Assembly (NCBI GenBank): GCA_932521025.1
Contig: OW051468.1
Location: forward strand, 558,064-622,063
From: Oscheius onirici
Taxonomy: Eukaryota; Nematoda; Chromadorea; Rhabditida; Rhabditidae
Direction: 5' to 3'
Length of the DNA: 64,000 nucleotides
The notes below the pieces were generated by a model. The model ran no database searches and was not told the DNA's origin. It saw nothing but the letters and a program-made list of their open reading frames with translations. The translations under genes were made by a program, and so were the position numbers. Shown one piece after another: positions 11,129-22,222 of the stretch; position 1 is the first letter of the stretch, and each line of letters begins with the position of its first letter.

Positions 11129-11859
11129 GTTAAAATTGTCGTCAGGATTGAATGGATCTGAATAGACTGTTAAAAAAGCGTGCCAAAATTTTCAGCCAAA
11201 AATATTCAAGGACTAACCGCTTCTTCAAACTCGCTCGCTTTTATTTTCCTCCTTTTAGCATTCCTGGACTGGCTTTCGCCTCAGTTCTTGCGAAATTAGC
11301 CGAAAATTGGTTTCCGGAACTGAAAATTGAAGGTGTGAAAAGGATCAGATGAAAAATATGTCGCGAACAGGCCGAAAACGGGTTAAGGCTCTTAACGACT
11401 CCATTAACGAGCCCATAAATCAATTGAATGGGTTTAGCGGCTTTTCTGGGTCGCTGATACCGAGGGCCGAACAATCGCGGCGGGACCTGGGCTTCCGGTT
11501 TGAAGTTGGAATAAGGGAAGAACATCAAAAGTGCCATTTTATTGGCTAAAAATGAAAATTTTCAATTTCCGTTGTTTGAATGCGCACCATAAAATGGGCG
11601 CGGAAACATTTGCAATTCAAACAAGGTAAACATTTCTGGTTTCTCCATTTTTCATTTTTTCATCATTGTTCGTTCCTCTCCTCTCATTTTTTCCATAATT
11701 ATACCACAAAAAAAGAGTAAAGAAGGTTGTGAAGTGCCTTGGTATCGGTTTCACTTAATTATTAAAGAATTTAGCCGCCTTTCAAGCCAAAAATCGATTT
11801 CTTGCCAATTTTCTTTCCTTTCCACTGTTTTCCACCAAATTGTCACTTTTTCACAGGAC
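11129..11859. other. Divergent promoter region Frizzled / ALG10
   Basis: 731 bp between two divergently transcribed starts. No clear TATA box. At about 11845-11856 TTTTTCACAG ends 3 bases before the ALG10 ATG and looks like a spliced-leader acceptor (inference). Confidence 0.5.
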
Positions 11860-14441
11860 ATGGCCTCGACAGAAAGGCGGAAACCGTCACCGAAGGAGAC
11901 CAGCTACCATCTGACGACGCGGCGCTTCCTTCTCCGGCCCAATTGGTACATCGGTGAGTGTTTATCGCTCATTTTTTTTCCTTTTTTTTAATGAAAATTT
12001 AAAATAAAAACCATTTAGAGGACATACTATGCGGCTTGCAGCTGGGAATAGCGCACTTTCTGATCGTCTTCTTTACCTATTCCATCGTTCCCGAGCCTTA
12101 CATGGACGAGATCTTTCACGTCCGGCAGACGAGGAGATATTGTAAAGGAGATTATAGGCAAGTTTTTCACAAATTTAAGCTTTTTCCCGGGAAAAGTAGG
12201 CTACAAAAGCTGAAAAGCAAAGTATTTGAGCTGGTTGTCGAGAAAAATAGCAAAAACCCGCTCCTGAAACATGCATTTGACCAATTTTCTCATATTTTGT
12301 AATTAAATACCAAGAGAACTTGCTGATGAACATAAAAATAGGAAAAATAAAAACAAAATTTTTCAGCTGGGACCCAATGATCACGACGCCGCCGGCCCTG
12401 TACGTTCTGGCCCTGCCATTCTGCAAATATGGCCTCGAGAGATACGTTAACACGTTCCTAATGATCTTGCTCTACATTGGATGCTGCAGGTAGGATTTGT
12501 TCCGGTTTTCTTCACAAAACAGTCTAATTTCCAGGTTCCGACGTCTCTTTACCCGCTCCCACATCAAACTGACCAGTCTGGTCGTCTGTCTCCTGCCGGT
12601 TCTTCTCCATACGTCGGCTCTTTTCTACACCGACGTCCTTTCGGTCTGCGCCGTCGTCTGGGCCTTTACGCTGGGAACGAGTAATGCCGCCGTCTGTTTC
12701 CTGATCTCCTGCTGTGCCAGGCAGACCAACATCGTCTGGGCTGGTCTGTACGCCTTAGTACGGTTTTTTATCAACTTTTTCACATAAGAAATGGAAAAAT
12801 AACTACGGAACCCAGAGAGCTTCAAAATACGACGAAATCTTCAAAAATTACTGCGTTTTTGTTTGTTAACTAGATTTATTCGATTCTTCGTGAAAAGGTA
12901 CCCTAGAAACGTCTACGTAGGCAAAAACAATTTGCCGCAACCTAGACAGTTAGACGTCTCGAAACGTTGTCTAAAAGCCACAACCTCGACAGTTAGACAA
13001 CTTGTACTTTGAACTAAAAGTCAGACTCGACAATTACACAGAAAAACGCCCATTTTCAGGTCCGAATGTACCACCATTTCGACGAATCCCGGCCAATTCG
13101 AGGTCTTTTCCGGTCCGTATTCAAACTTTGGCCATTTCTCCTCCTCGCCACCGGCTTCCTCGTCTTTTTGATCCTTAACGGCGGAAATATCGTTCTCGGA
13201 GATCCGAAGGCTCATCAAGCCAAGCCACATTTCGCCCAGCTGCTCTACTTTTTGGTCTTTGCTGCAGCTCACAGCTCGCCGCAAGCCCTGCCATTTGTCG
13301 GTGAATTGGTCTCTGGATGTTTCACGAAATTCTATGCGGGATTGTGTGTACTTTTCGTCGTCTTTGCCAAGTGAGTTTTTGTATTTTTTTTCTCCAATAA
13401 GTTTCCGGGACCGAGTGGAATGACAAAATCGCTCCGTGACCAATTTGGACGGGTCCCGCAATGTGTCCTGTACGAAATTCCGCCTTTTCCTTTCATTTTT
13501 TTTGCGTCCAAACCATGCTTAATCGATTCAGGGCCAAATTCTACCCTAGTTTCGTCTATTTAGACAAAAAATATGGTGAAACAATTCAAGATAAGGTGAA
13601 AACAGCATTCATTGGACTACCCAACATTTTTTAAGCAATGTTACCGTCAAAAAAGACCATTGCTGTTGTTTTACATGCGCGAATCGATTGAAAACACTTA
13701 GAAACTCTCAGAACGAATAAAATAAAAAAAAATGGATTTCTTTTTTGGCTAATCGTGGCGAGAAATTGTTCGCTGCTTTTCTGCGTTCGAAAGTCAACAA
13801 CTAGACGCTGGCTTGCCACTGATATAATGCGTTGGATACTCAGCTAGAAATACGCAGTCAATTCCAATTGGATAAAGCTAAAATGTGCCTAAATTTGACT
13901 GCATATCCGGATGAGTATCCAACAGGTTCTACGGGACCCATTACCAACTTTTTGAAGGGTCTCAGGCTTTCTCAAAGTTTCCAGCCAATTTTTTTTTTCA
14001 GTTTTCGCCAAAATAATCTGCCATTCTTCCAGATACTTCTCCTACGACCATCCATACCTCCTGGCCGACAATCGTCACGTTCCCTTCTACCTCTGGCGCT
14101 GGATTCTCCGTCACGAAGCTCTCAGAATCTCCCTGGTGCCCGTCTACGCCGCCGCAGCTCTCTTCCTGCTCAAAATGTCTAGCCAAATTCCAAAGCTCAT
14201 CCAATTTCTCTTCGTGGCAGCCACAGCAGCCACAACGGTACCGGCGCACCTCATTGAGCCGCGCTACTTCATAATTCCCTTCATTTTGTGGCGACTCTCA
14301 GCCACACCGAGCAATATTCGATGCATTGTAATTATTGAGCTGCTGCTCAATTTTGCCGTCTTCAGCTGGTATTTTTATCTATTTCTGTACAAGCCCTTCC
14401 AGTGGTCTCACGAGCCGGGTACCCAACGCTTTATGTGGTGA
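11860..14441 (+). CDS. ALG10: ALG10/DIE2 alpha-1,2-glucosyltransferase
   Basis: ER membrane enzyme that adds the third and last glucose (Dol-P-Glc donor) to the lipid-linked oligosaccharide for N-glycosylation. Six exons: 11860-11953, 12019-12157, 12367-12489, 12535-12757, 13060-13370, 14033-14441; 432 residues, near the family's 460-475. Visible signatures: EPYMDEIFHVRQTRRYC and WDPMITTPP (luminal catalytic loop region), CARQTNIVWAG, GGNIVLGD, HPYLLADNRHVPFYLW, EPRYFIIPF, and the hallmark C-terminus FQWSHEPGTQRFMW. Intron 2 (12158-12366) uses a GC donor in the ideal context AG/GCAAGT. Intron 4 carries two copies of the CGACAGTTAGAC motif also repeated in SNIP1 introns; intron 5 holds a foldback. 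A TTTTTCACAG site just before the ATG suggests trans-splicing. Confidence 0.95.
13831..13923. repeat. Foldback in ALG10 intron 5
   Basis: GTTGGATACTCA at 13831-13842 is mirrored by TGAGTATCCAAC at 13912-13923. The same GGATACTCA core marks the elements at 1461, 2435 and 5499. Confidence 0.7.
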
Positions 14442-15484
14442 TTTCGCTTATTTTAGTCCCCAGTTCTTTCCCTGTGTAAAATTCCAAAAAGGACAATTGT
14501 GATATATAGTGTTGTTGAAATACAGTACGTTTTCCGGTTAATTTCTGTTCTTATTTTGAGAGGGGATATGGACTGGATTGGGTCAGTAGTTTAGTGGACT
14601 CTTGCCTGTCTGTCTATCTATTGCTGTGAGAGAGTCTCTGCACACTCTTCTGAATCTGAACTGAGTGGTTCAGTCGATTGTTGACTGAGACTCCCTGGTA
14701 ACTGTCTCTGGGAAATAACTGTCTGTCTCTGTACTCTCTTCAGGGGTTATGGTCTGGATCAGTAGTTCAGTTGTCTAGACTCTTGTCTCTCTGTCTCTGT
14801 ACTGTCTTCTGGATCTGGACGTCAATAATTCAGTTGATTGATACTCTGATAGACTCTTGACCTGTACACTTGTCTGGAAACGAGTTCGTCTAATGGTACA
14901 GTAGTTCAGTTGACTGACTCTTTGTCCCTGTACTGTCCAGGGGTGTGCGAAAGTACCGTATACTCGAAAGTCGAAAGTAGCGCGCCAACTCTTAACCATA
15001 GACGATACGCAAGAAAATTTGAAAATCAGCTGCGTATCGACGCCAATAAAAGTTGGTGCGCGGCAATGGCGGCTTTCGACTTTCGAGTATACGGTACTTT
15101 CGCACATCCCTGGTACTGTCTGTAGTTTTAGACGGGATATGGACTGGATTTGTTCAGTAGACTCTAGACTGTCTGTCTATCTAATGATGAGAGAGCCACT
15201 GTACTCTTATATAAAAGTGGGATGATACAGTAGTTCAGTGGTCCTACTTTCTTCTGGATCCGTACTCATGCTCTGGTTCAATAGTTCAATTGACTGAAAC
15301 TCACTGACTGAAATCTTGACGCTTGACTATCGGTAATCTCTGTCTCTCTAACTCCCTGTCTCTTCCAATCCGACCCCGTGTTTCTCCTTTCAACTGAGAA
15401 AAGTAAACAGTGCCGTCGGCGCTGCTCTTTGACGCCTCTGGGTACATGCCAGTGTACCAGTTTTCCCAAGCAAACAGTCTGGAC
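14442..15484. other. Intergenic, TC-rich simple repeats
   Basis: Degenerate ACTCTCTGTCTCTG and TTCAGTTGACT motifs throughout; no gene seen. It holds the foldback at 14943-15108. From about 15404 it becomes the conserved upstream part of the first secreted-peptide gene, nearly identical to the region upstream of the third copy. Confidence 0.6.
14943..15108. repeat. Foldback/MITE-like element, 166 bp
   Basis: Arms of about 33 bp start GTGCGAAAGTACCGTATACT and end with its complement AGTATACGGTACTTTCGCAC. The centre has a second short inverted pair (GATACGCA/TGCGTATC). Confidence 0.9.
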
Positions 15485-15490
15485 TATAAA
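15485..15490 (+). promoter_or_regulatory. TATA box of secreted-peptide gene 1
   Basis: TATAAA in the context GGACTATAAAGAGTC lies 37 bases before the ATG. The same box sits at the same distance in copies 2 and 3. Confidence 0.75.
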
Positions 15491-15526
15491 GAGTCGAGAA
15501 TTCTCTACATTTCCATCAAACTCATC

Positions 15527-15787
15527 ATGTTCGCCAAGATGTAAGTCCTCTTCCTGTCTCTCTCAAAAATCTCCAAATTCAGTGTCCTCTTCCTCCTCAT
15601 CGCTTCCTCCACCACCTCGGCCCAGTACCTGGCTGCTGCTCCAGCCTATGCCGCTTATCCGTCGGTCTACTCTCCCTACGTCTATTCCGGATACGCCGCT
15701 GCTTATCCCGCCTACTACGGATGGGGAAGCAACAAAGGAGCTGCTCCTTCTTCTGGTTCTGGAGGGAAACTGACCAACAATCAGTAA
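15527..15787 (+). CDS. Secreted Tyr/Ala-rich peptide, copy 1
   Basis: Two exons, 15527-15540 and 15583-15787, with a 42-nt intron; 72 residues. MFAKIVLFLLIASSTTSA is a clear signal peptide, cleaved before QYLAAAPAYAAY. The mature chain is about 54 residues rich in Y, A, P and S (YPSVYSPYVYSGYAAAYP), then GWGSNKGAAPSSGSGG and the end KLTNNQ. No cysteines, so it is not a disulphide toxin. It resembles short extracellular-matrix, cuticle or eggshell peptides only in composition; I do not recognise the family. AATAAA at 15837. Two further copies (19989-20249 and, inverted, 22898-23158) encode the same protein. A longer open frame in another phase over the same DNA is an artefact of ignoring the intron. 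Confidence 0.88.
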
Positions 15788-15842
15788 ACTACTGATGACT
15801 GTACATTCTGGACAAACCTTGCCAATGACCTAAACGAATAAA

Positions 15843-18151
15843 CCATTCTCTTTTGCAGTCTGGATACAGAGATAAAGAGTCTAAGAGACAAAGAGTCAGA
15901 CAGACAGTAAATCGAAGAGACAGGGAGACTGAAAGGGGTATAGAGTCAGAGAAAGGGAAAATCAGAAAGTCAAAGAGGCTGAGAGTCAGAGAGACAGAGA
16001 GTCAGTCCCCCCTCTGCTCTTTCGTCTTTCTCCCCACGTCACTGTCCCTATCAGTCAAAGAAACACCCATCTGATAAGGGCCGCCCTACAAGTCGAAGAA
16101 ATCTTCAAAAATTGGCTGGCTGACTCATTCGAAAGTTGAACTACAGAACACGAACTTTTCCGGGAGAGATAAGGGTCCCATTAGTCATAGACCCGCCTCC
16201 TGGTGGTTCCCACACTGACTCAGACCGCCCTTCGGTCAGTCGAATCTCTTGCCAGCTGCCTCCCTTTTCTGACTATCTTATAAGTCTACGCTCTTATCAG
16301 CTTGAAAAAAGAACGGTTAGTTATTATTTATTGAGTCAATAGAGCTTCCGGTGATAGTCAGCATTCTATTTTATGAGTTTCTTCTGGACAGTCTACTGAC
16401 TGTCAAGTTTTTCCTAGCTTTTTCCATACTTAGTATTAGATCGCGTTTTACATCAAAAATCGAGTAGAATGAGCAGCTACCGTATTCTACCACAATGACC
16501 TCAGTAGTTCAGTTCTATCTCTCTGGCCGGTGAACTACTTAACAAGAGTAGAGGGACCTTCTGTTACTGATACTTACTGATACTCTCTGTACTGTCTGTA
16601 GTTTTTGAGTGAGATGTCGACTGGATTGGTTCAGTAGACTGTCTGTCTTTCTGAGAGAGAGTTTCTGTTCTCTCTTCTCGATCTGGACTCATGCTCTGGT
16701 TCACTGATCTCTTGACTCTTTGTCTCTTTTTGATCTGGACAGAGTAGTCACAGACTGATCTGGTTCAGTACTCTGTCCTCTTGACTCTCTGTCTCTCTTT
16801 GATCTGGTGAGAGTAGCCAACTGGTTCAGTACTGTGTACTTTTGACTGTTCCTGTACTCACCTCTGGACTCGTCTCATGCTCTGGTTTAGTAGTTCAGTT
16901 GACTGGACTCTTGACTCTCTATCCTTGTACTTTTTTCTGGAATTGGACAGAGAACTGGTTCAGTACTAGTACTACGTACTCTTGACTCTCTGTCCCTGTA
17001 CTCTCATCTGGACGCTTGGGGATTAGCTATACTTAGAAATCAAAAAAAAGTCCTTATACAGTTGAACAACCCAGCCAAGAATTTTGACGCCGCACTGTCT
17101 GCTGTCTCTTTCCAAACTTTATGAATCATGACCAAGCCTTACAATTTCTTTTCCAAGCAGCTGCTAATCTCTAAACAGCTTATCTAACCACACTCCATTC
17201 AACAGTCTCACTTCTCATCACTGAGTCATTCTCTCCCCCTCATTTTGCTTATGAATCATGGACCGGAAAGGCTCGCTTGTTTTCTTGCAGCTCAATCTTA
17301 TCAGTTCGGTGCTGATATTTGTGAGTCACGTGAGACAGTTTGGGGTTTTTTTTCGGGTCGGATTTGCGACAGTTTCGTTACCAAAGAGTTACCAAAAAAC
17401 AGTGATAGGGTTTCGAAATGAGTTTTGAAATGAGTAGAAATTCATAAGAGAGTCTTTTGAAACTATCCTGGCATTTATCTGTCCCTCTCATTTTCTCGAT
17501 CTCAGACCTTCTGTCTCTCACAAGGGAATGTTTTTAGCGGATATTGGAACGAGCTTGGTACTTTTCGAGAGAGCACGAAAATAATGTTGTTTCCCAGATT
17601 TTCAAGTGCCGAATGAATTGCTGCTGTCCCCTGGAGCAATTTCAATGTTCAAAATACCATTTTGGTCGCCCAAGCAAACTCCAAAATTCGAGTCCCAAGT
17701 GATGTTCTGCAATGTTGTAGTGTATACGTTTCGCTACATTTTTGTAGAACACACAAAAACTGTGAAAACACATCTTCAGTTAGAAACATGGCTCCCTTCG
17801 TTCCCTATTTCTAGCGTTGGTTGGCTCAACTGTTTTCGGTTGAAGATGTGTTTTCACAGCTTTTGTGTGTTCCACAAAAATGTAGCGAAACGTATACTCT
17901 ACAACATTGCAGAACATCACTTAGGACCAAAATCACGTTTTCGACACGAACTTTGGAGTTTTGCTTGGGCAACCAAAATGGTATTTCGAACATTGAACTG
18001 ACTCCAGGGGACAGCATCAATTCATCCGGCAGCTGAAAATTTGGAAAACAACTCTATTTTTAGAATAGTACCAAGCTCGTTCCAATATCCGGGATTTGAC
18101 TAAAAACATTCCCTTGTCAGTCTTTCAAACCAGTCCAAAAAAACCTTTTAG
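15843..18151. other. Intergenic, simple repeats plus a large foldback
   Basis: 15850-16000 is GAGAGTCAGAGA-type repeat, 16500-17030 is its TC-rich counterpart (GACTCTCTGTCTCTG, TGGTTCAGTAC). 17520-18120 is a large inverted repeat. No gene seen. Confidence 0.6.
17520..18120. repeat. Large foldback element, about 600 bp
   Basis: Arms of about 260 bp each (17520-17790 and 17840-18120) are near-complete reverse complements, from terminal AAGGGAATGTTTTTAG and its mirror CTAAAAACATTCCCTT, through TTGGAACGAGCTTGGTAC and GTGTATACGTTTCGCTACAT, to AAAACACATCTTCA and TGAAGATGTGTTTT at the centre. The open frames inside are by-products. It ends directly before the CBF-beta gene. Confidence 0.9.
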
Positions 18152-18915
18152 ATGCTCGTCCGAGACCAGCGGGCAACTTTTCGTCAAGACGAATTCCTAG
18201 CACTTCTGGCCCACCAGTCTCGCATCCGTTTTTCCGCCTTCGAGCATGCCCCTCTGGATGAGCGCCGTGACCGATTCCGAGAAGCGATACAGGCCGGACA
18301 ACTTCCATTGGTAGGTTCCACTGCCCTCCTGTCGCCTGAGGAAAAACCGTGACCTGCAGAGATCGTATCTCTGCCGCCACAGAGGACGCGCGCAGCCATT
18401 GTAGATTATGTTCTTGTCCCGATCGGGACGAGAGATAGATGCGGCCGGCTGACACGAGCAATGATACCTCTCCCGAGACATAGATTTGCGACCAGGATAA
18501 TGAGGGATTTGCAGACGTTTACCGAGACTGGTATCAATGTCAAGATAGAGATTGCGACTTCTACAACGTCTACGTCTTCAGCGAGTCTGGAATTTGAGTC
18601 GGCCGCTTTCATCTTCAGTGGATGTTGGGTTAGGTTAAAAGGGACTTTGGATACGTTGGAACTGGAAGGGACTGCCAGATTGGAACATTATGAGCCACCA
18701 GGTGAGAGACAGAGGGACTGAGAGTCGGAGAGTCAGAGCATCAGAGAGTCAGAGAAAGAGACAGAGAGTCAGAAGGTCGGAGAGAGAGAGAGACAGTCAG
18801 AGAGTCAGAGTCTGTCAGATACTGTCCCAATAATCTTCTTCCAGACTCCGTCGACGTGCCTCCCCTGACCAGTGAACAGCTCCGAATACTCAGTAGCCTC
18901 GGTCTACCCGTCTAG
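18152..18915 (+). CDS. bro-1: Core-binding factor subunit beta (BRO-1/CBFB)
   Basis: Non-DNA-binding partner that strengthens Runx binding to DNA in the nucleus. Three exons: 18152-18310, 18515-18701, 18845-18915; 138 residues. The N-terminal half aligns by eye with CBF-beta: DQRATFRQDEF, then SAFEHAPLDERRDRFREA (family: DQR..F..EEF, then GF...P.EERQ.RF..A). After intron 1, TETGINVKIEI matches the ATGTNLSLQF strand, and GCWVRLKGTLDTLELEGTARLE matches VIWKGWIDLQRLDGMGCLEF. Intron 1 must end at the ATTTGCAG at 18507-18514; earlier AG sites put in residues the family lacks. A TTTTAG lies directly before the ATG, so trans-splicing is likely. AATAAA near 18983. It is shorter than the human protein (182) because the C-terminal tail is reduced. 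Confidence 0.88.
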
Positions 18916-19301
18916 ACTTCATATACCACCACATATTTTCAACTCGGGTCCATTTCCGATCTCCAGAAACCATATCGATTAGAATAAAGAGATTCCTCAT
19001 CAATCAAGAGTGCTACCCAGGCGTTTTACACTCTCTCTCTCTTGAAATCTGCCTCACGAGATGTTTCAATATTTTGATGGGCTTACAGCATGTTGCCAGC
19101 AGGCTGGAGAGAGAGGACACGAGGCGGTCTAACTCAAAGGACAGGGCAGGTGTCGCAATTGAGGGGCAGTGAGGGAAAAAGTGCACTTCCAGATGTACAG
19201 GAGGAAGAACAGATGTTAATGAGGTAAAGGGGACAGAAAGATAGGCAGACAGAGAGTCAGAGAGTCAATCTAGTCTATTGCTTTATCCATTATACCTGTC
19301 T
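18916..19301. other. 3' intergenic between convergent genes
   Basis: It lies between the CBF-beta stop and the stop of the minus-strand two-segment membrane protein. It holds the AATAAA at about 18983 and a short GACAGAGAGTCAG stretch; nothing else seen. Confidence 0.5.
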
Positions 19302-19693
19302 CTAGTTGAGCACGATGATGTCGTCGTCGCCGTTTCGCCATGGGTTCAGAAGAGCCGTCAGCGAGAAGTCTCCACACGGTAGGATCCTTCTGACAGTCCG
19401 GATAGTAGCCGACTGCTCGTCTTGGTCTTGGACCATGTGCTCAGTCCCGAGACACTCCTCGATCCATTCTTGAGGCAGGAAGGCGGCACTGAGGATGATC
19501 TCCCAGACGAGGACGGGGAGCACGAGCTGGACAAGGAGCAGGAAGGGATGGGGGTCGGTGGTCGTGCTGCAAGGGAGAGTACAGTAAATGACAGGGACAG
19601 GGACAGTTTGTTTAAAACCTACAGGTAGATGAAGCCGAAAAGTAGAAAATTGAAGACGGTAGCTACCACAGACAGCTGTTCCAGTCGTCCCAT
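19302..19693 (-). CDS. Small protein with two membrane segments, unknown
   Basis: Two exons, 19623-19693 and 19302-19566, joined in phase across a 56-nt intron with GTAGGT donor and TTGCAG acceptor; 111 residues. It starts MGRLEQLSVVATVFNFLLFG (first hydrophobic segment), then TTTDPHP, a second segment (FLLLVQLVLPVLVWEIILSA), then a soluble acidic C-terminal half (EHMVQDQDEQSATIRTVRR) ending DDDIIVLN. No known domain seen. The splice fit and two clean membrane segments argue for a real gene. Confidence 0.65.
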
Positions 19694-19946
19694 TTTTATT
19701 GAACTACAATTCAATAAAAAAAAAATTTTGTGACAGTAATTGCTTACAAACTTTTCGAAAAGAACAACTTTTAATTGCTTCAACTTCGCAAGCTTTTCGA
19801 AAGGACTCCGTGGACCCACTTCGCACCAAGCTCACAGTGATCAATGTACGTGAACAGTGCAAACAGAGCCCTGCGGCTAGACACACTGTTGCAACCGGGC
19901 CTTAAAAAATGGACAGTACCAGTTTTCCCAAGCAAATAGTCTGGAC

Positions 19947-19952
19947 TATAAA
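19947..19952 (+). promoter_or_regulatory. TATA box of secreted-peptide gene 2
   Basis: TATAAA in the same sequence context and spacing as copy 1. Confidence 0.75.
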
Positions 19953-19988
19953 GAGTCGAGAATTCTCTACATTTCCATCAAACTCATC

Positions 19989-20249
19989 ATGTTCGCCAAG
20001 ATGTAAGTCCTCTTCCTGTCTCTCTCAAAAATCTCCAAATTCAGTGTCCTCTTCCTCCTCATCGCTTCCTCCACCACCTCGGCCCAGTACCTGGCTGCTG
20101 CTCCAGCCTATGCCGCTTATCCGTCGGTCTACTCTCCCTACGTCTATTCCGGATACGCCGCTGCTTATCCCGCCTACTACGGATGGGGAAGCAACAAAGG
20201 AGCTGCTCCTTCTTCTGGTTCTGGAGGGAAACTGACCAACAATCAGTAA
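19989..20249 (+). CDS. Secreted Tyr/Ala-rich peptide, copy 2
   Basis: Exons 19989-20002 and 20045-20249. The encoded 72-residue protein, the 42-nt intron and the TATA region are the same as in copy 1 as far as I can read. Homology starts only at about 19914 (GACAGTACCAGTTTTCCC), so the more distant upstream block shared by copies 1 and 3 is missing. Its 3' UTR (TTGCCAACAACTCGAATAAA, AATAAA at 20295) matches copy 3 rather than copy 1. Confidence 0.88.
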
Positions 20250-20300
20250 ACTACTGATGACTGTACATTCTGGACAAACCTTGCCAACAACTCGAATAAA

Positions 20301-20735
20301 TCGTTTTCCTTCTTACCCTTATTTGAGACAGATCCAGAGAATACATCTTCCCGACAGTCGGGAAGAATGAGAGAGACATTGTCAGATTCCCTACAAAGTA
20401 TCAATCTAGAGAGTTCAGGTGATAGTACAGGGACACAACAGTTGAGGATCGGTTAAGAGTCAAGAAAACTACTGGATCTGGACAGTCTGTTAATTTCCGA
20501 ATGAGAGTACAGGGCCAGAGAGTCACCAATAATAGGAGACGTGGGACCAGTTATGAGACTAGAGATGTACTGAAGTAGAAGCTGAAGCTGAGAGTCAAGA
20601 GTTATAGAAAACAGTATCCAGCGAAAACATCTACTGAACCAGAACAATCGATTAAGTTTCAAATAAGAGTACAGGGACAGAGAGTCCGTGACCGTACAAT
20701 TACAGTAACCAGTATTCCTGAACCAGAATCTTCAT
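20301..20735. other. Intergenic, GAGAGTCA-type simple repeats
   Basis: Low-complexity sequence with AGTACAGGGACAGAGAGTC and similar units twice (about 20507 and 20668); no gene seen. It separates peptide copy 2 from the stop of the Neuralized-like gene. Confidence 0.5.
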
Positions 20736-22222
20736 TTACATAACACTAATCTGAAAGACTCCTGTGACCTTCTCGCCACAGACTGTACACTTCCAGTTGA
20801 CTCTCTCCATGACTTCTCGGGTACACTCGTTACACATGCTGACGTGATGACACGGCTGCAAAGCCGTGTCCATTTTCCGCGTATAGCAGATTTTGCAAAG
20901 GAGCGAATTTTCGCGATCTGTCGATGAAAATGCCCTGTTTCTGACGACCAACTCTTCTCCAATCAATGAATTTCGAACGGAAATCTTATGAGGGTCCTCA
21001 AATTCAGCAGAAATGTGGGTTGCCGGAGAGCGGATGACAAATTGAAGGTAGAGGGGAGAGATTGGATAGAATCGGGCTGAACTCTGTAAAAGACAATCCT
21101 TTAAGATTGGAAGACAAGATACCTGAACAAATTTCCTGACACCTTGAACCATCATTCCCGTCTCATTGGCTATCAATCTAACTGTCTCATCGTGAGTCAG
21201 TTGAATCTTGATTGGCTGATCGTGTCTGCACTTGGAGAGTTCAGTAGAGAAGGTCTATTTACCCTTTAGGATCACCATGACCTGACTCTCCAGACGTTGC
21301 AAAAACTTCTACAGTCGTTCCGAAACAGACTCTGTTAAACTTGATGGAGACTAGTTCTCCTAGGAGAACTTGTCTGTTGCAGTAGAGACTCACTCCCTCA
21401 GCCATGGAACCTTGGATTGTGGCTGTGGTTCCCTCTGAAAATGGGCAGAAACTGAGAGACAAGGAGTCAGACTCTCACCATTACTGTAGCTAACTCTCGG
21501 ATCAGCTTTGACCTGAAATCCTAGCTGCGGCTTTGGTAGTCCCGGAGCTCCGCGGTTGAAAACGCGGACGCTTTTGAAAGCATTAGCGGTTCTGGTAGCC
21601 TCAAGAACGAACGAATCCCACTGGTTTCCTGGACTCTCATTCATCTGAACCTCATGTACTAGACCGTCGAGTCTGACAGCTAGCCAACGGGGATCTTTGG
21701 CCAGACCGTAGAGAGAGGAGACGGCCTAAAATATGGCATGTCTCTCTGACTCTCTGACTCTGTCTTTCTGAGTCTCTGAGTCTCTGTCTCTCAGACTCTT
21801 TGACTCTCTGACTCCAGAAAACTCACCCTCAACTGTCCCTCGACTCCCAAAAAGACCAGTCTCTGCTCCGCATCGTACATCAACAAGATCAGAGCTCCTT
21901 CTCGACACTCCTGAGGAGCCAATGACATTTTCCCATTGCACAGATGCCAGCTCGTTTTCGGCCTCGTCGGCATCTCTTGTGGATCTTCATCAGTAAAAGC
22001 CACAACAAACGATTTCTTGGACGGTCTGGGCGAAAGTTCACTAATTCTCAGACAGACGACCTCGTTCGGCTTGACATCTCGTCTGGAATAGGCCCAATTG
22101 GAGCCGATTCTCCATGCTTTTCGGGCACTTTTGGCGTCTGAAACTGGATAAAAACAAGTGAGGTAAAGAGTACCATGGCTAATGTCTACGGAGCGGCCGT
22201 GGTTGGCATGAAACTGCGACAT
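20736..22222 (-). CDS. Neuralized-like RING E3 ubiquitin ligase
   Basis: Six exons (minus strand): 22174-22222, 21827-22137, 21479-21725, 21263-21434, 21123-21225, 20736-21083; 409 residues. The N-terminus has a Neuralized homology repeat (NHR): FHANHGRSVDIS, SNWAYSRRDVKPNEVVCLRI, FVVAFTDEDPQEMP, later SSLYGLAKDPRWLAVRLDG, which corresponds to the end of the repeat (LWALVDVYG in NEURL1). A middle region of uncertain fold follows. The C-terminus is a C3HC4 RING at residues 357-396 (CKIC, CHHVSMCNEC, CTVC) and ends GVFQISVM. Neuralized proteins ubiquitinate Notch ligands to drive their endocytosis; here only one NHR is clear instead of two, so substrate transfer is an inference. The first intron is just 36 nt. 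Its start codon lies 936 bp from peptide copy 3. Confidence 0.78.

Noticed and set aside
15378-15773. 131-residue + strand frame with Ser/Pro-rich product, repeated at 19909 and antisense near 22912
   Set aside because: It reads through the 42-nt intron in the wrong frame. The true frame gives a signal peptide, a splice-consistent junction and a stop followed by AATAAA.
17606-18001. 131-residue frame and shorter ones around it
   Set aside because: They lie inside the 600-bp inverted repeat and have no domain or splice support.
18345-18514. Reading 18354-18514 as CBF-beta coding sequence
   Set aside because: It adds about 55 residues absent from the family. Splicing 18310 to 18515 keeps phase and restores the conserved strand order.
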